Assembly: GCA_031119205.1 (NCBI GenBank)
Contig: JAVHYF010000014.1
Location: forward strand, 47,244 to 111,243
From: Moraxellaceae bacterium
Lineage (GTDB): Bacteria > Pseudomonadota > Gammaproteobacteria > Burkholderiales > Rhodocyclaceae
Length of the DNA: 64,000 nucleotides
Direction of reading: 5' to 3'
Shown here: positions 17,493-26,103 of the stretch, one piece after another
Layout of the letters: each line of letters starts with the position of its first letter
Numbering within the stretch: the first letter of the stretch is position 1
Translations under genes and position numbers: made by a program
The notes under the pieces: model-generated
Told to the model about the DNA's origin: nothing
What the model saw: the letters and a program-made list of their open reading frames with translations, nothing else
Database searches by the model: none

Positions 17493-17562
17493 GGGTCGGG
17501 GCTTTCCGGCGGGCAGAACGGATGGAATCGATTGTCCTGCTTCAAGCGTAGCCAAGTTCTGT

Positions 17563-17579
17563 GTTGCCGAAAAGGCAAC
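17563..17579. promoter_or_regulatory. Candidate LysR operator, GTTGCC-N5-GGCAAC
   Basis: A perfect 6-bp inverted repeat with a 5-bp spacer in the divergent region between the LysR gene and the cupin gene. LysR proteins bind dyads of this size near their own promoter. It lies 71 bp upstream of the preferred LysR start, and about 117 bp before the cupin start. Confidence 0.5.
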
Positions 17580-17695
17580 ATAACTGTGACATTAAATCGC
17601 TTTTAATCTCTTCATCAAGCTCCAATAATTCCCTCGAAGCGTCGCAATGAAGCAGTCGGCGCGATGCAAGCCTGCAAACCCTGGAGCGCAGCCCG

Positions 17696-18121
17696 ATGTG
17701 GACCTGTTCCCTCGCGAGTGTCGACAAGGCCGAAGCCTTCCGCATCTCGCCCAGCGACACGAACTACTTCGCGATCCTCTTCGACCCGCTGAAGACGGAT
17801 ACCGCCAACATCTTCGTCATCGAGATCTTCAACGTCGGGGGCGCCACGCCGCCCAACAGCCATGCCCGCGCGCAGGAGTTCTTCTACGTGCTGCACGGCG
17901 AAGGCGTGGCCTTGTCGGCCGGGCAGGAAGTGCCGCTGCGCAAGGGTGATGCCCTGTTGCTGAACGTCGGCAGCGAGCACGTGGTGCGCAACACCGGCGC
18001 CACCCGGCTCTATACCTTGACCGTGATGACCCCCGACGAGGACTTCGCGCGCCTGATCCGCAGCGGTGAACGCGTGAGCCTGGACGCCGAAGACCTGCGC
18101 GTGCTGAAAGGAGATGCCTGA
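17696..18121 (+). CDS. Cupin-domain protein, first gene of the LysR-linked cluster
   Basis: 141 residues forming one cupin barrel. Motif 1 is in PPNSHARAQEFFYVLHGEG (one His and the Glu; the usual second His is Arg) and motif 2 in RKGDALLLNVGSEHVVRNTG (His present), so a metal site of His-Glu-His type is possible. The family covers isomerases, dioxygenases and sensor proteins. The stop overlaps the ATG of the next gene by one base, so it is translated with the cysteine hydrolase. Its job in the pathway is not known; an enzymatic or binding role are both possible. Confidence 0.82.
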   Translation: MWTCSLASVDKAEAFRISPSDTNYFAILFDPLKTDTANIFVIEIFNVGGATPPNSHARAQEFFYVLHGEGVALSAGQEVPLRKGDALLLNVGSEHVVRNTGATRLYTLTVMTPDEDFARLIRSGERVSLDAEDLRVLKGDA

Positions 18122-18924
18122 TGGACGCGCCGGTGCACAAGCTGCTGCCGCTGGGCCCCAGCCCGCGCAACGAATGGCGTGTGTCGCCCGACCGCGTGCA
18201 GATGCAGCGCGCTGCGCTGACGCCGCGCCCGGTGGAGCTCACTGACGGTGCACGCCGTATCGGCTTCGACCTCGCGCGTACCGCCATCCTGGTGGTCGAC
18301 ATGCAGAACGACTTCTGCCATCCGCAGGGCTGGCTCGCGCACATCGGTGTGGACGTGTCGGCAGCACGCGCGCCCATCGAACCGCTGATGGCACTGCTGC
18401 CTGCGCTGCGCGATGTGCAGGTGCCGGTGGTGTGGGTGAACTGGGGTAACCGGCCGGACCGCGCCAACCTTGCACCCAATGTGCTGCATGTCTACAACCC
18501 GCATGGCAGTGGCACCGGCATCGGCGACCCGCTGCCCAATGGCGCGCCGGTGTTGCAGGCCGGCAGCTGGGCCGCCGCCATCGTCGACGAGCTGGTGCCG
18601 GCGCAGCAGGACCTGCACATCGCCAAATACTCGATGTCCGGCTTCCATGACACGGTGCTGGACAGTGTGTTGCGCAACCTCGGCGTCACCACCTTGCTGT
18701 TCGCCGGCGTCAATGCCGACCAGTGCGTGCTGTGCACCCTGCAGGACGCCAACTTCCGTGGTTACGACTGCCTTTTGCTGGACGACTGCAGCGCCACGAC
18801 CTCACCGGACTTCTGCATGCAGGCCACGCTCTACAACGTGCGCCAGTGCTTCGGCTTCGTGGTCGGCTCACGCGAATTGCGTGACGCGTTGCGCGAACAA
18901 CGGGCGACCGGGCAGGTGGAATAG
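18121..18924 (+). CDS. Isochorismatase-family cysteine hydrolase (amidase-like)
   Basis: 267 residues. The Asp-Lys-Cys triad is visible: Asp in ILVVDMQNDFC, Lys in HIAKYSMSGFHDT, and the nucleophile in GVNADQCVLCTLQDA, in the usual order and spacing. About 50 residues precede the fold and are longer than in simple members. Relatives hydrolyse small amides: nicotinamide, biuret, N-carbamoyl compounds and ureidoacrylate. The gene overlaps the cupin by one base and precedes a transporter binding-protein gene by about 209 bp, which suggests an amide or ureide substrate for the pathway; that is inference. Confidence 0.87.
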   Translation: MDAPVHKLLPLGPSPRNEWRVSPDRVQMQRAALTPRPVELTDGARRIGFDLARTAILVVDMQNDFCHPQGWLAHIGVDVSAARAPIEPLMALLPALRDVQVPVVWVNWGNRPDRANLAPNVLHVYNPHGSGTGIGDPLPNGAPVLQAGSWAAAIVDELVPAQQDLHIAKYSMSGFHDTVLDSVLRNLGVTTLLFAGVNADQCVLCTLQDANFRGYDCLLLDDCSATTSPDFCMQATLYNVRQCFGFVVGSRELRDALREQRATGQVE

Positions 18925-19133
18925 ACCAGATATATGCGCCGGCCCGTTGTGGGCTGGCGCTGCGGTACACGATGGGCGCACAACGGCGTATGCGCCCAGG
19001 CAGGACGAACGATGCACAGACATCGTGCAGGGCGGGCAAAGGCGGCCGCCGTTTGAATAGATCAGACATGGCCCCGGGGCTGCGCCAGCAGTCCCTTCGA
19101 TTCCTGAAGAATGCCTTAGAAAGCGAGTACCGC

Positions 19134-20129
19134 ATGAGCCTCATATCCGCCTCCCGCATCGTCTCGACCGCTGTTGCCGCCATTTCCGGCGTCGCGCTGG
19201 CGGGCGCAGCCCACGCCGCCGAACCGCTCACCTTCCAGATGAGCTGGCGTGCCCAGGCCGAATTCGGTGGCTACTACCAGGCGCTGGCCAAGGGCTTCTA
19301 CGCCGACTGCGGTGTCGACATGACGATCCGCGACGGCGCGCCCGGTATGGACTCCGCCCAGCTGCTGTCGGCGGGCGCGGTGGACGTGGCGCTGGTGCCG
19401 CAGAACGACACCGTGCTGCAGATGAACCGCGCCGGTTTTCCGGCCCGCGCGGTGATGGCCGGCCTGCAGAAGAACCTCACCATCCTGCTGTACCACGAAG
19501 AGTCCGGCATCAAGGCACCCAAGGACATCATGGGCAAGCCGGTACTGCTGTCGCAATCGACGCGCACCACGGTGTGGCCCTTCCTGAAGGCCAAGTACGG
19601 TTTCAGCGACGAACAGCTGCGCGCCTACAGCGGTCAGGTGGCCACCTGGATGGCCGACAAGAACTCCGTGCAGCAGGGCGTTGCTACGCAGGAGCCGTTC
19701 CGCATCAAGGCAGAGACCGGCAAGTTCCCGTCCTTCTTCCTGCTGGCCGACATGGGCTATGCGCCCTATACCGCCATCGTGGCGGTGTCGCAGAAGCTGA
19801 TCGACACCAAACCTGCCGCTGTGCAGTGTCTGGTGGATGCTTCGCGCAAGGGCTGGGCGGACTTCATGAAGGACCCGAAGCCCGGCTTCGAAGCGATCCT
19901 CAAGCGCAACCCGCAGACCAACCAGGAACTGCTGGCCTACACGCACCAGGCGCTGCGCAGCCAGGGCATCGCGATCAATGAAGAGACCGCGAAGCTGGGC
20001 GTCGGTGTGATCACCGATGCGCGCTGGAAGCAGCACTTCGACCTGCTGGTCAGCAGCGGCGTGTTCCCGGCGGACTTCGACTACAAGAGTACGTACACGA
20101 CGCGCTTCATCCAGACGCCCATCAACTGA
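19134..20129 (+). CDS. ABC transporter substrate-binding protein, NMT1/THI5-like
   Basis: 331 residues with a Sec signal peptide (cleavage near AHA-AEP, residue 31). The mature part starts LTFQMSWRAQAEFGGYYQAL and contains GAVDVALVPQNDTVLQMNRAG, the typical layout of the NMT1/THI5 and SsuA/TauA-type binding proteins that feed taurine, nitrate, pyrimidine and riboflavin-precursor importers. The ABC permease and ATPase that match it lie 4.2 kb downstream, after three enzyme genes, on the same strand. The start is set by the signal peptide; the frame is open for 54 more codons. It is followed by a long hairpin with a T run. Confidence 0.9.
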   Translation: MSLISASRIVSTAVAAISGVALAGAAHAAEPLTFQMSWRAQAEFGGYYQALAKGFYADCGVDMTIRDGAPGMDSAQLLSAGAVDVALVPQNDTVLQMNRAGFPARAVMAGLQKNLTILLYHEESGIKAPKDIMGKPVLLSQSTRTTVWPFLKAKYGFSDEQLRAYSGQVATWMADKNSVQQGVATQEPFRIKAETGKFPSFFLLADMGYAPYTAIVAVSQKLIDTKPAAVQCLVDASRKGWADFMKDPKPGFEAILKRNPQTNQELLAYTHQALRSQGIAINEETAKLGVGVITDARWKQHFDLLVSSGVFPADFDYKSTYTTRFIQTPIN

Positions 20130-20134
20130 AACGG

Positions 20135-20252
20135 GAAGCCGAAACAAAATGGTTCCGGCGTTGTTGCATCTCCTTGCCGTACTACTTGTACTGTCTTCGT
20201 CGATGCGCCTAGCCGGAACCGCTTCGCTCCATTTTGTTACGGCTTCTTTTTT
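20135..20252 (+). terminator. Long intergenic hairpin with T-run (terminator or repeat-type element)
   Basis: Three collinear arm pairs fold together: GAAGCC/GGCTTC at the base, AACAAAATGG/CCATTTTGTT next, and GGTTCCGGC/GCCGGAACC near the loop, with an 8-base bulge on the right arm. The 52-base loop contains a smaller GTAC-based hairpin. TTTTTT follows the right arm. It stands 5 bp after the binding-protein stop and before the creatininase-like gene. It could attenuate transcription of the downstream enzymes, and its compound structure looks like a dispersed intergenic repeat. Confidence 0.7.
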
Positions 20253-20317
20253 GAAGGAAATGATGGCGGGCAGGGCAGCGTAGTCCGTCGCCCGCCATCA
20301 ACAGAAGGGGTAGCAGC

Positions 20318-21151
20318 ATGAAACTGAAATCGCACTGGTGGTGGGACCTCACGACCCACGACTTCAACCAGACCGACATGAGCCGCATCGTCGCGGTGCT
20401 GCCGGTCGGCGCCGTCGAGCAACACGGGCCTCATCTGCCGGTGCGGGTCGATGCCGCCATCATCGACGGCGTGATGCAGCACGCGGTGGCGCGCATGGCC
20501 GACGACTTCCCGGTGCTGGTGCTGCCCACCCAGAGTGTCGGTACCTCCAACGAGCATCTGGCATTCCCCGGCACGCTCACCATCTCGCCGCAGACGCTGG
20601 AACGCCTGTGGTACGAGATCTGCGAGAGCGTGTATCGCGCTGGCGTGCGCAAGATCGTGCTGGTGAACGCCCACGGCGGTCAGCCGCAGGTGATGGACAT
20701 CGTGTGCCGCAAGCTGCGCATCGAGCTGGGCATGTTCGCGGTGGCCGCGCAGTGGTACGGCTTCACGCAGATCGGCGATCTCTTCGATGCCCACGAGCTG
20801 AAGCACGGCATCCACGCCGGCGAAGTGGAGACCAGCATGCTGCGCTACCTGCACGGCGACCTGGTGGCGATGGAGCGTGCCGAAAACTTCGAGTCCCTGT
20901 CGGCGCGGCTCGCGCAGCAGTACGAATTGCTGGCCCCCGAAGGCGGTGCCTGTGGCTTCGGCTGGCAGATGCAGGACCTCAACCCCAAGGGTGCGGCCGG
21001 CAATGCCGCGGCGGCGGATGCAGAGCGCGGTCGCGTCGTCGTGGAGCGTGCCGCCGAGCGCCTCAACGTGCTGCTCGCCGAAGTGGCGCGCTACCCGCTG
21101 GACCAGATGGTGGCTACACCGCATCCGTCGGTTGCGCCGCGCAAGGAGTGA
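20318..21151 (+). CDS. Creatininase-family hydrolase
   Basis: 277 residues. Family motifs in order: LPVGAVEQHGPHLPVRVD (metal-binding Glu-His and Asp), LPTQSVGTSNEHLAFPGT, VNAHGGQ, and HAGEVETSMLRY (metal-binding Glu). The family includes creatinine amidohydrolase, FAPy deformylases, iolN-type lactone hydrolase and the peptidase-like MftE, so C-N (cyclic amide) hydrolysis is likely but the substrate is open. It follows the hairpin by 65 bp and is followed by the FAD oxidase after 3 bp with an AAGGAG site inside its own end, so the two are translationally coupled. Confidence 0.9.
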   Translation: MKLKSHWWWDLTTHDFNQTDMSRIVAVLPVGAVEQHGPHLPVRVDAAIIDGVMQHAVARMADDFPVLVLPTQSVGTSNEHLAFPGTLTISPQTLERLWYEICESVYRAGVRKIVLVNAHGGQPQVMDIVCRKLRIELGMFAVAAQWYGFTQIGDLFDAHELKHGIHAGEVETSMLRYLHGDLVAMERAENFESLSARLAQQYELLAPEGGACGFGWQMQDLNPKGAAGNAAAADAERGRVVVERAAERLNVLLAEVARYPLDQMVATPHPSVAPRKE

Positions 21152-21154
21152 GTG

Positions 21155-22576
21155 ATGAGTGAAGTCCTGAACGAGTGCACAGAAGCCCGCTATCCGCTCG
21201 AAGCTTTCGCCGCCGATATCGCCGGCATCGAGATGACCCTGGATGCGCGCGCGATCCGCATGAAGAGTCGCGACCGCTACGCCGTCAGCCCGCTGCTGCG
21301 CACGATGCTGGAAGGCAAGGAGGCTGACGTGGTGGTGTCGCCCACCACGCTGGACGAGTTGAAGCGCGTGGTGTCGGCGGCGGTGCGCCGGCGCATCCCC
21401 ATCACCGTGCGTGGTGCCGGTTCGGCCAACTACGGGCAGAGCGTGCCGCTGAAGGGCGGCATCCTGCTGGACATGACGGCCTACAAGGGCATCGTGTCGA
21501 TCAAGCCCGGCGCCGTGCGTGCCAAAGCCGGTACGTTGGTGACCGACATCGAGAAGGCCACCCGCGAGAGCGGCTGGGAGATGCGTTTCCATCCCACCAC
21601 CGCGCGCGTCGCCACCATCGCGGGCTTCGTGGCCGGTGGCATGGGCGGGCCGGGCTCGGTGGTGTACGGCATCCTGCGCGACCGCGGCAACATCCGCGCC
21701 ATCCAGGTGATGACGATGGAAGAGCAGCCGCGCCTGCTGGAGCTGACCGGGCCGGACGCGCAGTTCGCGCATCACACCTACGGCACCACCGGCATCATCA
21801 CCGAGGTGGAGATGCCGCTGGTCACGGCGTGGCCGTGGATCGAGGCTATCGTTGCCTTTCCGGACTACATCGACACCGTGCGCTTCGGCGTGACCCTGGC
21901 CAACCAGACCGGCATCACCCGCAAGGTGGTGTCGGTGCAGGAGTGGCCGACGCCGCGCCTGATCCGTCAGTTCGCCGGCATCGTGCCCGAGGGGCACTCC
22001 ATCTGCTCGACGATGATCGCCGATCACAGCTGGCAGGACTTCACCGCGCTGGTCGAGTCGCAAGGCGGCAAGATCGTGAGCATGAGTGCCGAAGGGCAGG
22101 GGCCGTATGGCGCACCGCTGTGGGAGTTCGTGTTCGGTCACGCGCTGGCGCAGATCCAGAAGAGCGAGCCGAAGCGCAGCATGGTGGAAGGCTTCTTCCG
22201 CGCGCCGGACCTCGTGGACCTGGTGTCGCGCGTGCACGCGAAGGTGTCGCACTACGGCCCGATGCGCATGGAGCTGATCCGCATCGGTGGTGACGTGGTG
22301 GGTTCCGGCGCGCCGTACTTCACCTACGAGAGCGCCGAGCAGATGGCCACGCTTGTGCGCGAGATGCAGGAGGCGGGCGCGATGGTGTCCAATTCGCACA
22401 CCTCCAATGTGCGCTCGGTGGGCAAGAAGGAGATCACCGAGCGCGACGTGGCCTTCAAGCGCGCGGTCGATCCGCACGGCCTGCTCAACCCGGGGCGCTT
22501 CGAGGTGGAAGACAGCAGCGATGCGAAGTTCGCCATCGAGCTGCCGACCGACCAGTGGGACAGCCGGCTGGCATGA
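21155..22576 (+). CDS. FAD-binding oxidase (VAO/PCMH type)
   Basis: 473 residues. The FAD-binding domain has ADVVVSPTTLDELKRVV, RRIPITVRGAGSANYG, and a FHPTTARVATIAGFVAGGMGG segment, equivalent to the conserved PGxxGT-G-x-GGG region of the vanillyl-alcohol oxidase family. The C-terminal end has the usual SNSHTSNVRSVG... FKRAVDPHGLLNPGRF signature near the flavin. These enzymes oxidise alcohols, amines or hydroxy acids. It is preceded by AAGGAG and shares its stop with the ATG of the CocE-like gene (ATGA). A conserved His that would anchor the flavin covalently was not identified. Confidence 0.9.
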   Translation: MSEVLNECTEARYPLEAFAADIAGIEMTLDARAIRMKSRDRYAVSPLLRTMLEGKEADVVVSPTTLDELKRVVSAAVRRRIPITVRGAGSANYGQSVPLKGGILLDMTAYKGIVSIKPGAVRAKAGTLVTDIEKATRESGWEMRFHPTTARVATIAGFVAGGMGGPGSVVYGILRDRGNIRAIQVMTMEEQPRLLELTGPDAQFAHHTYGTTGIITEVEMPLVTAWPWIEAIVAFPDYIDTVRFGVTLANQTGITRKVVSVQEWPTPRLIRQFAGIVPEGHSICSTMIADHSWQDFTALVESQGGKIVSMSAEGQGPYGAPLWEFVFGHALAQIQKSEPKRSMVEGFFRAPDLVDLVSRVHAKVSHYGPMRMELIRIGGDVVGSGAPYFTYESAEQMATLVREMQEAGAMVSNSHTSNVRSVGKKEITERDVAFKRAVDPHGLLNPGRFEVEDSSDAKFAIELPTDQWDSRLA

Positions 22577-24336
22577 GCATGGTGTCGACAGCAAACCCGA
22601 CAGCAAACCTGGCCGCCATCATGTCTCCCGCCCAAGGCGACCGGCTCGCCGTGCTGGCGCCGGAAGCCGCGTCGATGACCACGCGCGATGGCGTGCGCCT
22701 GGATGCCGACGTGTACCGCCCGGTGGGTGACGGCCCGTGGCCGGTGCTGCTGCAGCGCCAGGCCTATGGCCGGCGCATCGCCTGCACCATCTGCTACGCG
22801 CACCCGGCCTGGTACGCCGCGCATGGCTACATCGTGGTGGTGCAGGACGTGCGCGGGCGTGGCAGTTCGGAGGGCGTCTTCCGTCCGGGTGAGCACGAGC
22901 TGGAAGACGGCGCGCAGGCGGTGGAATGGGCTGCGCGCCTGGGCGGTGCGGATGGCCGGGTGGCGATGTACGGTTTTTCCTACCAGGGCTACAACCAGTT
23001 GCTGGCCGCTGCCGGCGACTGCCCGTCGCTGTGCGCGATCGCCCCGGCCATGGGCCCCTGGGACCCGGCCACCACCTGGGCCTACGAGAACGGCGCGCTG
23101 CGCATGAAGCAGATGCTGGGCTGGGGCCTGCAGATCACTGGCGAGGCCGCGCGCCGTGCCGGCGATGCGGCGGCCTACGCCAGCCTCGTCGAAGCCGCTG
23201 CGCAGCCACCGTTCGGCGAGGCGGTGTCGGCACGCCCGGCAATCATCGAACGCCATCGCGCACTCTCGCATGTCATGGACTGGCTGGAGACGCCAGCGGA
23301 CGATCCGTTCTGGCAAGGCATCTCGCCAGCTGCGCGGGCAGAGGCCTTGCGTGCGCGCAAGCTGCCGATGCTGTTCGTCGGCGGCTGGTTCGACACCCAC
23401 CTCGCCAGCACCTGGCGCGCGTTCTCGGCGCTGGGGGGCGAGGGCGCGCATGCAGCCACCCGCCTCATCGTCGGGCCATGGCTGCACTTTCCCTGGGTAC
23501 GCCAGGTCGGGCAGATCGACTTCGGCCCTGCCGCGGCGCGCGACATGGATGCGGAGCACATCCGCTTCTTCGATCGCGTGCTGAAGGAAGTGACAGCCGA
23601 GCAACCCGCGTCGCGCGTCGAGCTGTTCGACATGGGTGCGCGCGCGTGGCGCAGCTTCGACCGCCTTCCCGCCGGCGATAGCGATACCAATGGCGCGCTG
23701 GCCCTGAGCGGCAGCGGCCGTGCCGCCATCGATACCTGTGACGGCAAGTTGCTGACCGGAGAGAGCGACGTCGCAGGCGAGGGTGCCGAGTTCATCGTGC
23801 ATGACCCCTGGCGGCCGGCGCCGGTCACCGGCGGTTGCTATGGCGTACCGCCGGGCCCGGTGGATCGTCGTGTGACCGACGAGCGCGGTGACGTCGCCGT
23901 GTTCACCACCGCGCCGCTGGACGCAGCCCTGTCACTCGCTGGCGAGGCGGAAGTGGAGCTCGCCATCGATTGCGACCGTGCGAGCTTCGACCTCAGTTGC
24001 GTGCTGTCGCGGGTGACGACCGACGGCAAGGTGTTCCAGCTCGCCAGCGGTTATGCGCATCACCGTGCGCTGCATACGGACGGCCGCGATGGCCCCAATG
24101 GTCGTTACCGCCTGCGCCTGTCGCCCACCTGCGCGACGCTGGCGGTGGGCGAGGCTCTGCGCCTGTCGGTCGCTGCGTCCGACTTTCCGGCGCATCCGCT
24201 GAACCCCGGTACCGGCGAAGACCCGGTGCACACGCCGCGCGTGCATGCGCTCATCACCACCCTCGCCATCCACCACGGCGCCGCACGTCCCTCGTTGTTG
24301 CGTCTGCCTGTGCAGCCCGCAACGGCGGAGCGCTGA
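22573..24336 (+). CDS. CocE/NonD-family serine hydrolase
   Basis: 587 residues from the ATG that overlaps the upstream stop (alternative ATG at 22579; an in-frame start at 22555 is also open). The alpha/beta hydrolase core contains YIVVVQDVRGRGSSEG and the nucleophile elbow MYGFSYQGYNQ. The later acid and His are probably in FVGGWFDTHLAST and VGPWLHFPW. A C-terminal jelly-roll (X-Pro dipeptidyl-peptidase C-terminal domain) runs from about residue 400. Relatives hydrolyse cocaine, nonactin, glutaryl-cephalosporin and other ester or amide bonds. Third consecutive enzyme of the cluster. Cytoplasmic; no signal peptide. Confidence 0.9.
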   Translation: MSMVSTANPTANLAAIMSPAQGDRLAVLAPEAASMTTRDGVRLDADVYRPVGDGPWPVLLQRQAYGRRIACTICYAHPAWYAAHGYIVVVQDVRGRGSSEGVFRPGEHELEDGAQAVEWAARLGGADGRVAMYGFSYQGYNQLLAAAGDCPSLCAIAPAMGPWDPATTWAYENGALRMKQMLGWGLQITGEAARRAGDAAAYASLVEAAAQPPFGEAVSARPAIIERHRALSHVMDWLETPADDPFWQGISPAARAEALRARKLPMLFVGGWFDTHLASTWRAFSALGGEGAHAATRLIVGPWLHFPWVRQVGQIDFGPAAARDMDAEHIRFFDRVLKEVTAEQPASRVELFDMGARAWRSFDRLPAGDSDTNGALALSGSGRAAIDTCDGKLLTGESDVAGEGAEFIVHDPWRPAPVTGGCYGVPPGPVDRRVTDERGDVAVFTTAPLDAALSLAGEAEVELAIDCDRASFDLSCVLSRVTTDGKVFQLASGYAHHRALHTDGRDGPNGRYRLRLSPTCATLAVGEALRLSVAASDFPAHPLNPGTGEDPVHTPRVHALITTLAIHHGAARPSLLRLPVQPATAER

Positions 24337-24366
24337 GTTCCAGACACTGAGTCCAAGGAGTCCCGC

Positions 24367-25215
24367 ATGAACCTGCAGATCACTGCTCCCGCCGCCGCGC
24401 CAGGCACACCGCGCAAGCTGCCGCGCTGGCTGGCCCCCGCGCTGGATGTCGCCACGCCGGTACTCGGCGGCCTGGCCTTCCTGCTGTGCTGGGAGATCTT
24501 CGTGCGTGCCTTCGAGGTATCGCGCTTCATCCTGCCGGCGCCGTCGGCGATCTTCGCCAAGCTGGTGGCGGAGTTCCCGGTGTTGCTGAAGGCCTTGCTC
24601 TTCACCGCGACGATCACAGTGTCCGCCTTCATCGCGGCGGTGGTATCCGGCATCGCGGTCGGCGTGCTGATCACGCAGCACCGGCTGACCGAGAAGCTGG
24701 TGTGGCCTTACGCGGTGGCGCTGCAGGTGACGCCGATGGTGGCGATCGCACCGCTGGTGGTGATCTGGGTCGGACTGGACCGCGTGTGGCTGGGGCTGAT
24801 GGTGCTGGCCTGGATCGTGGCCTTCTTCCCGATGCTGTCCAACACGGTGGTCGGCATGAAGTCGGCGGATCACGGCCTGCGCAACGTGTTCCAGCTGTAC
24901 CGTGCCAGCCGCTGGCAGCGCTTCCGCCACCTGCAACTGCCGGCAGCCTTGCCCTACATCCTCGCTGGTGCGCGCATCTCGTCCGGCCTCGCGGTGATCG
25001 GTGCGGTGGTGGCGGAGTTCGTCGCCGGCTCCGGCGCGGCCACCGGCCTGGCCTGGGTCATCGTGGAGAGCGGCACCATGCTCGACGTGGCACGCATGTT
25101 CGCGGCGCTGCTGATGCTGTCCTTGTTCGGCCTGTCCATCTGGTTCGTGATGGGCCATGTACAACGCCTGCTCCTCAGCCGCTGGCATGAGAGCGAAGTG
25201 AGCCAGGAAGGATGA
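24367..25215 (+). CDS. ABC transporter permease, nitrate/sulfonate/taurine type
   Basis: 282 residues with about six helices and the EAA-like loop FRHLQLPAALPYILAGARI that contacts the ATPase. The order of helices and the QVTPMVAIAPLVVIWVGLDR region fit the SsuC/TauC/ThiX-type permeases. It follows the CocE-like gene by 30 bp and shares 4 bp (ATGA) with the ATPase gene. Together with the ATPase and the binding protein at 19134-20129 it makes a complete importer. Substrate unknown. Confidence 0.92.
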   Translation: MNLQITAPAAAPGTPRKLPRWLAPALDVATPVLGGLAFLLCWEIFVRAFEVSRFILPAPSAIFAKLVAEFPVLLKALLFTATITVSAFIAAVVSGIAVGVLITQHRLTEKLVWPYAVALQVTPMVAIAPLVVIWVGLDRVWLGLMVLAWIVAFFPMLSNTVVGMKSADHGLRNVFQLYRASRWQRFRHLQLPAALPYILAGARISSGLAVIGAVVAEFVAGSGAATGLAWVIVESGTMLDVARMFAALLMLSLFGLSIWFVMGHVQRLLLSRWHESEVSQEG

Positions 25216-26012
25216 TCGCCATGAATGCACCCCGCGCGGAGTTTCTCGATGCCGAGCCCCTGGTCCGCTTCTCCGGTGTCGACAAGGTGTATGCCAACGG
25301 CACGCTGGCGCTGAAGAACCTCGACCTCAGCGTGCGCCCCGGCGAGTTCGTCAGCCTGCTGGGCCCTAGCGGCTGCGGCAAGTCCACCGCGCTGCGCATC
25401 GTCGCCGCGCTGGGCCATCACAGTTCTGGCCGAGTTGAGCGTCCGGGCGAAGGCGCGGACGCGCGCGGCGAGATCGGTTTCGTATTCCAGGAGCCGCACC
25501 TGATGCCCTGGGGCACGGTGTTCGACAATGTCTACCTGCCGCTCAAGCTGCTGGGCAAGTCGCGTGCTGCCGCGAAGGCGGAAGTGATGGCCGTGCTGGA
25601 GATGGTGGGCCTGTCCGGCTTCGCGGACTCCTACCCGCGCGAGTTGTCCGGCGGCATGCGCATGCGGGTGTCGATCGCCCGTGCGCTGGTCACCCGACCA
25701 CGCCTGCTGCTCATGGACGAGCCCTTCGCGGCACTGGACGAGATCACCCGCAACAAGCTGTCGCGCGACCTGCTGTCGATCTGGCAGGCCAGCGGCGCCA
25801 CCATCATGTTCGTGACGCACAGCGTATACGAGAGCGTCTACCTGTCCAGCCGCATCGTCGTCATGGCGGCGCGGCCGGGGCGCATCATCGGCGAGCTGGA
25901 CATCGCCGAGCCTTACCCGCGCGACGAGGAGTTCCGCCTGTCGCCGGAGTACGCGGCGCACTGCCGCGAGGTGTCGGCCCTGCTGGCCCGTGCGATGAAC
26001 GAGGCGGCCTGA
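25212..26012 (+). CDS. ABC transporter ATP-binding protein
   Basis: 266 residues (a second ATG at 25221 is possible). Walker A GPSGCGKST, Q-loop FVFQEPHLMPWG, signature YPRELSGGMRMRVSIARAL, Walker B LLLMDEPFAALDE and the His switch FVTHSVYE are all intact. The sequence groups with SsuB/TauB/ThiZ-type importers. It overlaps the permease gene by 4 bp and is the last gene of the LysR-linked set; the next gene starts after a 91-bp gap. Confidence 0.95.
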   Translation: MIAMNAPRAEFLDAEPLVRFSGVDKVYANGTLALKNLDLSVRPGEFVSLLGPSGCGKSTALRIVAALGHHSSGRVERPGEGADARGEIGFVFQEPHLMPWGTVFDNVYLPLKLLGKSRAAAKAEVMAVLEMVGLSGFADSYPRELSGGMRMRVSIARALVTRPRLLLMDEPFAALDEITRNKLSRDLLSIWQASGATIMFVTHSVYESVYLSSRIVVMAARPGRIIGELDIAEPYPRDEEFRLSPEYAAHCREVSALLARAMNEAA

Positions 26013-26103
26013 GCGGCCCCCGCAGTCCGCTGGCGCGCCATCCGGCCGCTTCCTTGTCATACTGACGGCACACGGCCTGTGTCGCCGGCTACAGGGAAGC
26101 GCC

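Noticed and set aside
20237..22606. A 789-codon His/Arg-rich minus-strand frame
   Set aside because: It lies antisense to the creatininase-family and FAD oxidase genes, both with intact motifs and coupled starts.
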